Source: Fodinibacter sp963730365
GTDB lineage: Bacteria; Actinomycetota; Actinomycetes; Actinomycetales; Dermatophilaceae
Length of the DNA stretch: 64,000 nucleotides
Assembly: GCA_963730365.1 (NCBI GenBank)
Contig: CAVSRM010000017.1
Location: 1-64,000, forward strand
Direction of reading: 5' to 3'
The position numbers were made by a program, and so were the translations under genes. The notes beneath the pieces were generated by a model that was given only the letters and a program-made list of their open reading frames with translations, was not told the DNA's origin and ran no database searches. Below are positions 61,693 to 64,000 of this stretch, one piece after another; positions within the stretch are counted from its first letter, which is position 1, and each line of letters opens with the position of its first letter.

Positions 61693-62337
61693 TCAGGTGG
61701 AGGCCTTGCGCGAGGCGAGGACCTCGTCGATCAGGCCGTACTCCTTGGCCGCCTCGGCCGAGAGGATCTTGTCGCGGTCGATGTCCTTGCGAACGAGCTC
61801 GAGGTCGCGACCGGAGTGCTTGGCGATGGTCTCCTCGAGCCAGCCACGCATCCGGATGATCTCGTTGGCGTGGATCTCGAGGTCGGAGGCCATGCCGCCG
61901 GTGCCCTCGATGGCGGGCTGGTGGATCAGCACGCGAGCGTTGGGCAGGGCGAAGCGCTTGCCCGGGGCCCCGGCACCGAGGAGCACCGCCGCGGCGGATG
62001 CCGCCTGGCCGATGCAGTACGTCTGGATGTCGGGTCGGACGTACTGCATGGTGTCGTAGATGGCCGTCATCGCCGTGAACGACCCACCCGGGCTGTTGAT
62101 GTAGAGCAGGATGTCGCGATCGGGGTCCTGCGACTCGAGCACGATGAGCTGGGCGATGACGTCGTCGGCCGAGGCGTCGTCGACCTGCACGCCGAGGAAG
62201 ATGATGCGGTCCTCGAAGAGCTTGGTGTAGGGGTCCATCCGCTTCATGCCGTAGGAGGTGCGCTCCTCGAACTGCGGCATGATGTAGCGGCTGCTGGGGG
62301 CGGGGACGTGGCGTCGCCCGGTGATGTCTGGGTACAT
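61693..62337 (-). CDS. clpP2: ATP-dependent Clp protease proteolytic subunit ClpP2
   Basis: 214 residues. The catalytic Ser is in IGQAASAAAVLLGAGAPGKR, the His in ARVLIHQPAIEGTG and the Asp in RKDIDRDKILSAEEA-like DIDRD. The N-terminal propeptide-like stretch (to about residue 25) is cleaved in related proteins. In actinobacteria ClpP1 and ClpP2 form mixed 14-mers that need each other. It is 31 bases behind clpP1. Confidence 0.95.
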   Translation of the reverse strand: MYPDITGRRHVPAPSSRYIMPQFEERTSYGMKRMDPYTKLFEDRIIFLGVQVDDASADDVIAQLIVLESQDPDRDILLYINSPGGSFTAMTAIYDTMQYVRPDIQTYCIGQAASAAAVLLGAGAPGKRFALPNARVLIHQPAIEGTGGMASDLEIHANEIIRMRGWLEETIAKHSGRDLELVRKDIDRDKILSAEAAKEYGLIDEVLASRKAST

Positions 62338-62368
62338 GTCTCTCTCTCGCGTCGTCGTCAGGCCGTGG

Positions 62369-62995
62369 TCAGTCGGAGGTCACGGGGTTGTCCGCGTGAC
62401 GCCCGGCCATGTCGGCCTTGGTGATGACGTTGTCGACGAAGCCGTACTCCTTGGCCTCGGTTGCGGTGAACCAGCGGTCGCGGTCGGAGTCGGTCTCGAT
62501 CTGGTCGATGGTCTGGCCGGTGTGCTCGGCGATGAGCTCGGCCATCTGCTTCTTGATGTGCAGGAGCTGCTCGGCCTGGATCTTGATGTCGGAGGCGGTG
62601 CCGCCGATGCCGCCCGACGGCTGGTGCATCATCACCCGCGCGTGCGGCGTGGCGTAGCGCTTGCCGGGCGTTCCGGCCGAGAGCAGGAACTGGCCCATCG
62701 AGGCGGCCATGCCCATGGCCACGGTCGCCACGTCGTTGGGCACCCACTGCATGGTGTCGAAGATCGCCATGCCGGCCGTCACCGACCCACCGGGTGAGTT
62801 GATGTACAGCCAGATGTCCTTCTCGGGGTCCTCCGCCGCGAGGAGGAGCATCTGGGCGCAGATCGCGTTGGCGTTGTCGTCGCGCACGTCGGAGCCGAGG
62901 AAGATGATCCGCTCCTTGAGGAGACGGTTGAAGATGTGGTCGTCCAGCCCGGCCTGGGGGCCCGGGCCGGCGGAGACGATGTCGGTGCTGGTCAC
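62369..62995 (-). CDS. clpP1: ATP-dependent Clp protease proteolytic subunit ClpP1
   Basis: 208 residues. The catalytic Ser is in GMAASMGQFLLSAGTPGKRY, the His in ARVMMHQPSGGIGG and the Asp in TDSDRDRWFTATEAKEYGFV. GTG 62995 is chosen because GAGGAG lies at the right distance and the family start (VSAGPGPQAGLDDHIFNRLL) follows. A ClgR-like site lies 90 bases upstream. It is the first gene of clpP1-clpP2(-clpX). Confidence 0.95.
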   Translation of the reverse strand: MTSTDIVSAGPGPQAGLDDHIFNRLLKERIIFLGSDVRDDNANAICAQMLLLAAEDPEKDIWLYINSPGGSVTAGMAIFDTMQWVPNDVATVAMGMAASMGQFLLSAGTPGKRYATPHARVMMHQPSGGIGGTASDIKIQAEQLLHIKKQMAELIAEHTGQTIDQIETDSDRDRWFTATEAKEYGFVDNVITKADMAGRHADNPVTSD

Positions 62996-63084
62996 GCTCG
63001 TGTCGCTCCTCGTCAGAGATCGGGATCTGCTTGTCGTTGACCCTAACGCCCGGTCCCCGCGGCGATACTCCCGGTATGCCGCAT

Positions 63085-63102
63085 GTTCGCCCTGAGCGCA
63101 AC
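63085..63102 (-). promoter_or_regulatory. Candidate ClgR-binding site for clpP1P2
   Basis: The plus strand reads GTTCGC-CCTGA-GCGCAAC, matching the GTTCGC-5N-GCG motif described for the actinobacterial activator ClgR; on the gene strand it is CGCTCAGGGCGAAC. The distance of 90 bases to the clpP1 start is suitable for activation. Confidence 0.6.
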
Positions 63103-63119
63103 GCCCCCGCGGCTCCACC

Positions 63120-63205
63120 GTTTGGACACCATGGCGGCCAAACGCATCACCGGCGCCCAGATGTCAACGCCATCCACGCGCCTCGACACCATGGCGGCCA
63201 AACGC
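63120..63205. repeat. Two 21-bp direct repeats, 60 bp apart
   Basis: GACACCATGGCGGCCAAACG is found at 63,125 and 63,185, each followed by C. The first copy is also a hairpin (GTTTGG...CCAAAC, 63,120-63,143). They lie between clpP1 and the MFS gene outside any reading frame. Confidence 0.8.
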
Positions 63206-63262
63206 GGCAAGAAGCGTGGCTCGTGAGGTCGAGGCTCGTGGGTCGTGGGCGTGGCTCGCGAG

Positions 63263-64000
63263 TCAGCCGATCGGGCTGCCGATGTCGCTCGGAGGCGTTC
63301 CCTCGGTCTCGTCGACGTGGTCGGGGCGCCGGACCGCGGGGACGACGGCCAGTGCGAGGATCGCCAGTGCCCCGACGACGAGCAGCGAGTGCAGCACTCC
63401 GACCCGGTCGCCGAGCAGCCCGAGGACCGGGGGCCCCGCCAGGAACGCGGCGTAGCCGATGGTCGCCACCACCGACATCCGGGCCGCAGCCCGCTCGGGG
63501 TCATCGGCCGACGCGCTCATCCCGACCGGGAAGCCCAGGGCGGCTCCGACACCCCACACCGCGGCGCCGAGGAACGCCAGCCACGAACCGCCGTAGATCA
63601 CCAGGGCCCCACCGAGCACCGCCAACCCGAAGCTCACCCGGAGCACCGGAACGCGGCCGTACCGGTCGAGCAGCGAGGTACCGACGATCCGCGCCAGCGT
63701 CATGAAGGTGAGGAAGGTCGCGAACCCGAGAACGCCAGCCCACGCCGGTAGCTCGTGTCCCTCGACGAAGGCGACGGCGAGCCAGTCGTTCGCGGTCCCC
63801 TCGGTGAACGCCGCGGCGAAGACGACGACCCCGATGAGCAGCGTCCGCGGCTCCAGCCAGGCCGAGCCGTTCCGCCGGCGAGCGGTCTGCGCCTCCTCGT
63901 GGTGCTCCACCGAGCTCGGCAGGAAGCGTCGCAGCGCCCAGGCGCACCCCCCGACCACGACCGCGGAGGCCCCGAGGAAGTGCAGCGTCAGCGGAACCTG
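63263..64000 (-). CDS. MFS transporter, N-terminal part beyond the window
   Basis: About 245 C-terminal residues of a major facilitator protein are visible, with six membrane helices (LLIGVVVFAAAFTEGTAND, WAGVLGFATFLTFMTLARIV, LRVSFGLAVLGGALVIYGG, FLGAAVWGVGAALGFPVGM, SVVATIGYAAFLAGPPVLGL, HSLLVVGALAILALAVVP). GTSLLDRYGRVPVLR is the MFS loop motif between the helices of the second half. The frame is open to 64,000, so the gene starts outside. The substrate is unknown; related proteins are sugar or drug efflux carriers. Confidence 0.85.
   Translation of the reverse strand, partial: QVPLTLHFLGASAVVVGGCAWALRRFLPSSVEHHEEAQTARRRNGSAWLEPRTLLIGVVVFAAAFTEGTANDWLAVAFVEGHELPAWAGVLGFATFLTFMTLARIVGTSLLDRYGRVPVLRVSFGLAVLGGALVIYGGSWLAFLGAAVWGVGAALGFPVGMSASADDPERAAARMSVVATIGYAAFLAGPPVLGLLGDRVGVLHSLLVVGALAILALAVVPAVRRPDHVDETEGTPPSDIGSPIG

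Overview
The window is high-GC actinobacterial DNA. The best guess is Micrococcales, possibly Intrasporangiaceae, judged from gene content and family resemblance only. Pointers are an intact mreB-mreC-mreD-mrdA cell-shape cluster, paired clpP1/clpP2 next to clpX, furA-katG, an ileS T-box leader, a leaderless MerR promoter, a class E-type sortase signal (LAQTG) and an actinobacterial B12/ECF operon. No rRNA, tRNA or CRISPR was found.

Layout. (1) 1-12,410 is a surface-glycan locus read leftwards. An intact, overlapping gene set (pglF-like dehydratase, UDP-sugar dehydrogenase, PLP aminotransferase, PglC-like phosphoglycosyltransferase, PglD-like acetyltransferase) could make and load a diacetamido-sugar on a lipid carrier. 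Its distal end has decayed: it holds a second, broken pglC-pglD copy, frameshifted glycosyltransferases, a stack of three nested and truncated insertion sequences (IS256, IS3 and IS1182 types) and a compositionally different GT2 gene on the other strand. (2) 12,638-24,011 holds a small predicted protein, then rpsO-pnp and a secreted CotH-kinase/ChW protein. The block is duplicated in tandem (units 13,116-18,534 and 18,535-23,951). The copies have diverged slightly, and the inner pnp copy runs into antisense cotH. (3) 24,038-31,764 holds katG-furA, a MerR-VOC fusion regulator, a VOC protein, a HelD-like helicase and lipoamide dehydrogenase. (4) 31,797-44,011 is mainly leftward housekeeping: mrdA, mreD, mreC, mreB, ndk, two small membrane proteins, folC, a methyltransferase and ileS with its T-box. 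A short cation-efflux gene lies on the other strand.

(5) 44,320-51,379 is a rightward operon behind a cobalamin riboswitch. It encodes a secreted alpha-barrel-type protein with a sortase tail, a secreted SCO2322-like protein, EcfT, a double ABC ATPase, an S component and a NUDIX-family protein. The two surface proteins resemble, in order and fold type, the alpha-barrel and beta-domain of animal intrinsic factor/transcobalamin, split over two genes. This is the most interesting system in the window. (6) 51,472-64,000 holds an acyltransferase, valS, a C39-like protein, a DUF4129/MoxR/DUF58 operon, clpX-clpP2-clpP1 with a candidate ClgR box, and a partial MFS transporter.

Frameshifts are concentrated in the first 5.5 kb, while long genes elsewhere (ileS, valS, pnp, katG) are open. 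This argues for true decay of the glycan locus rather than poor base calling throughout.
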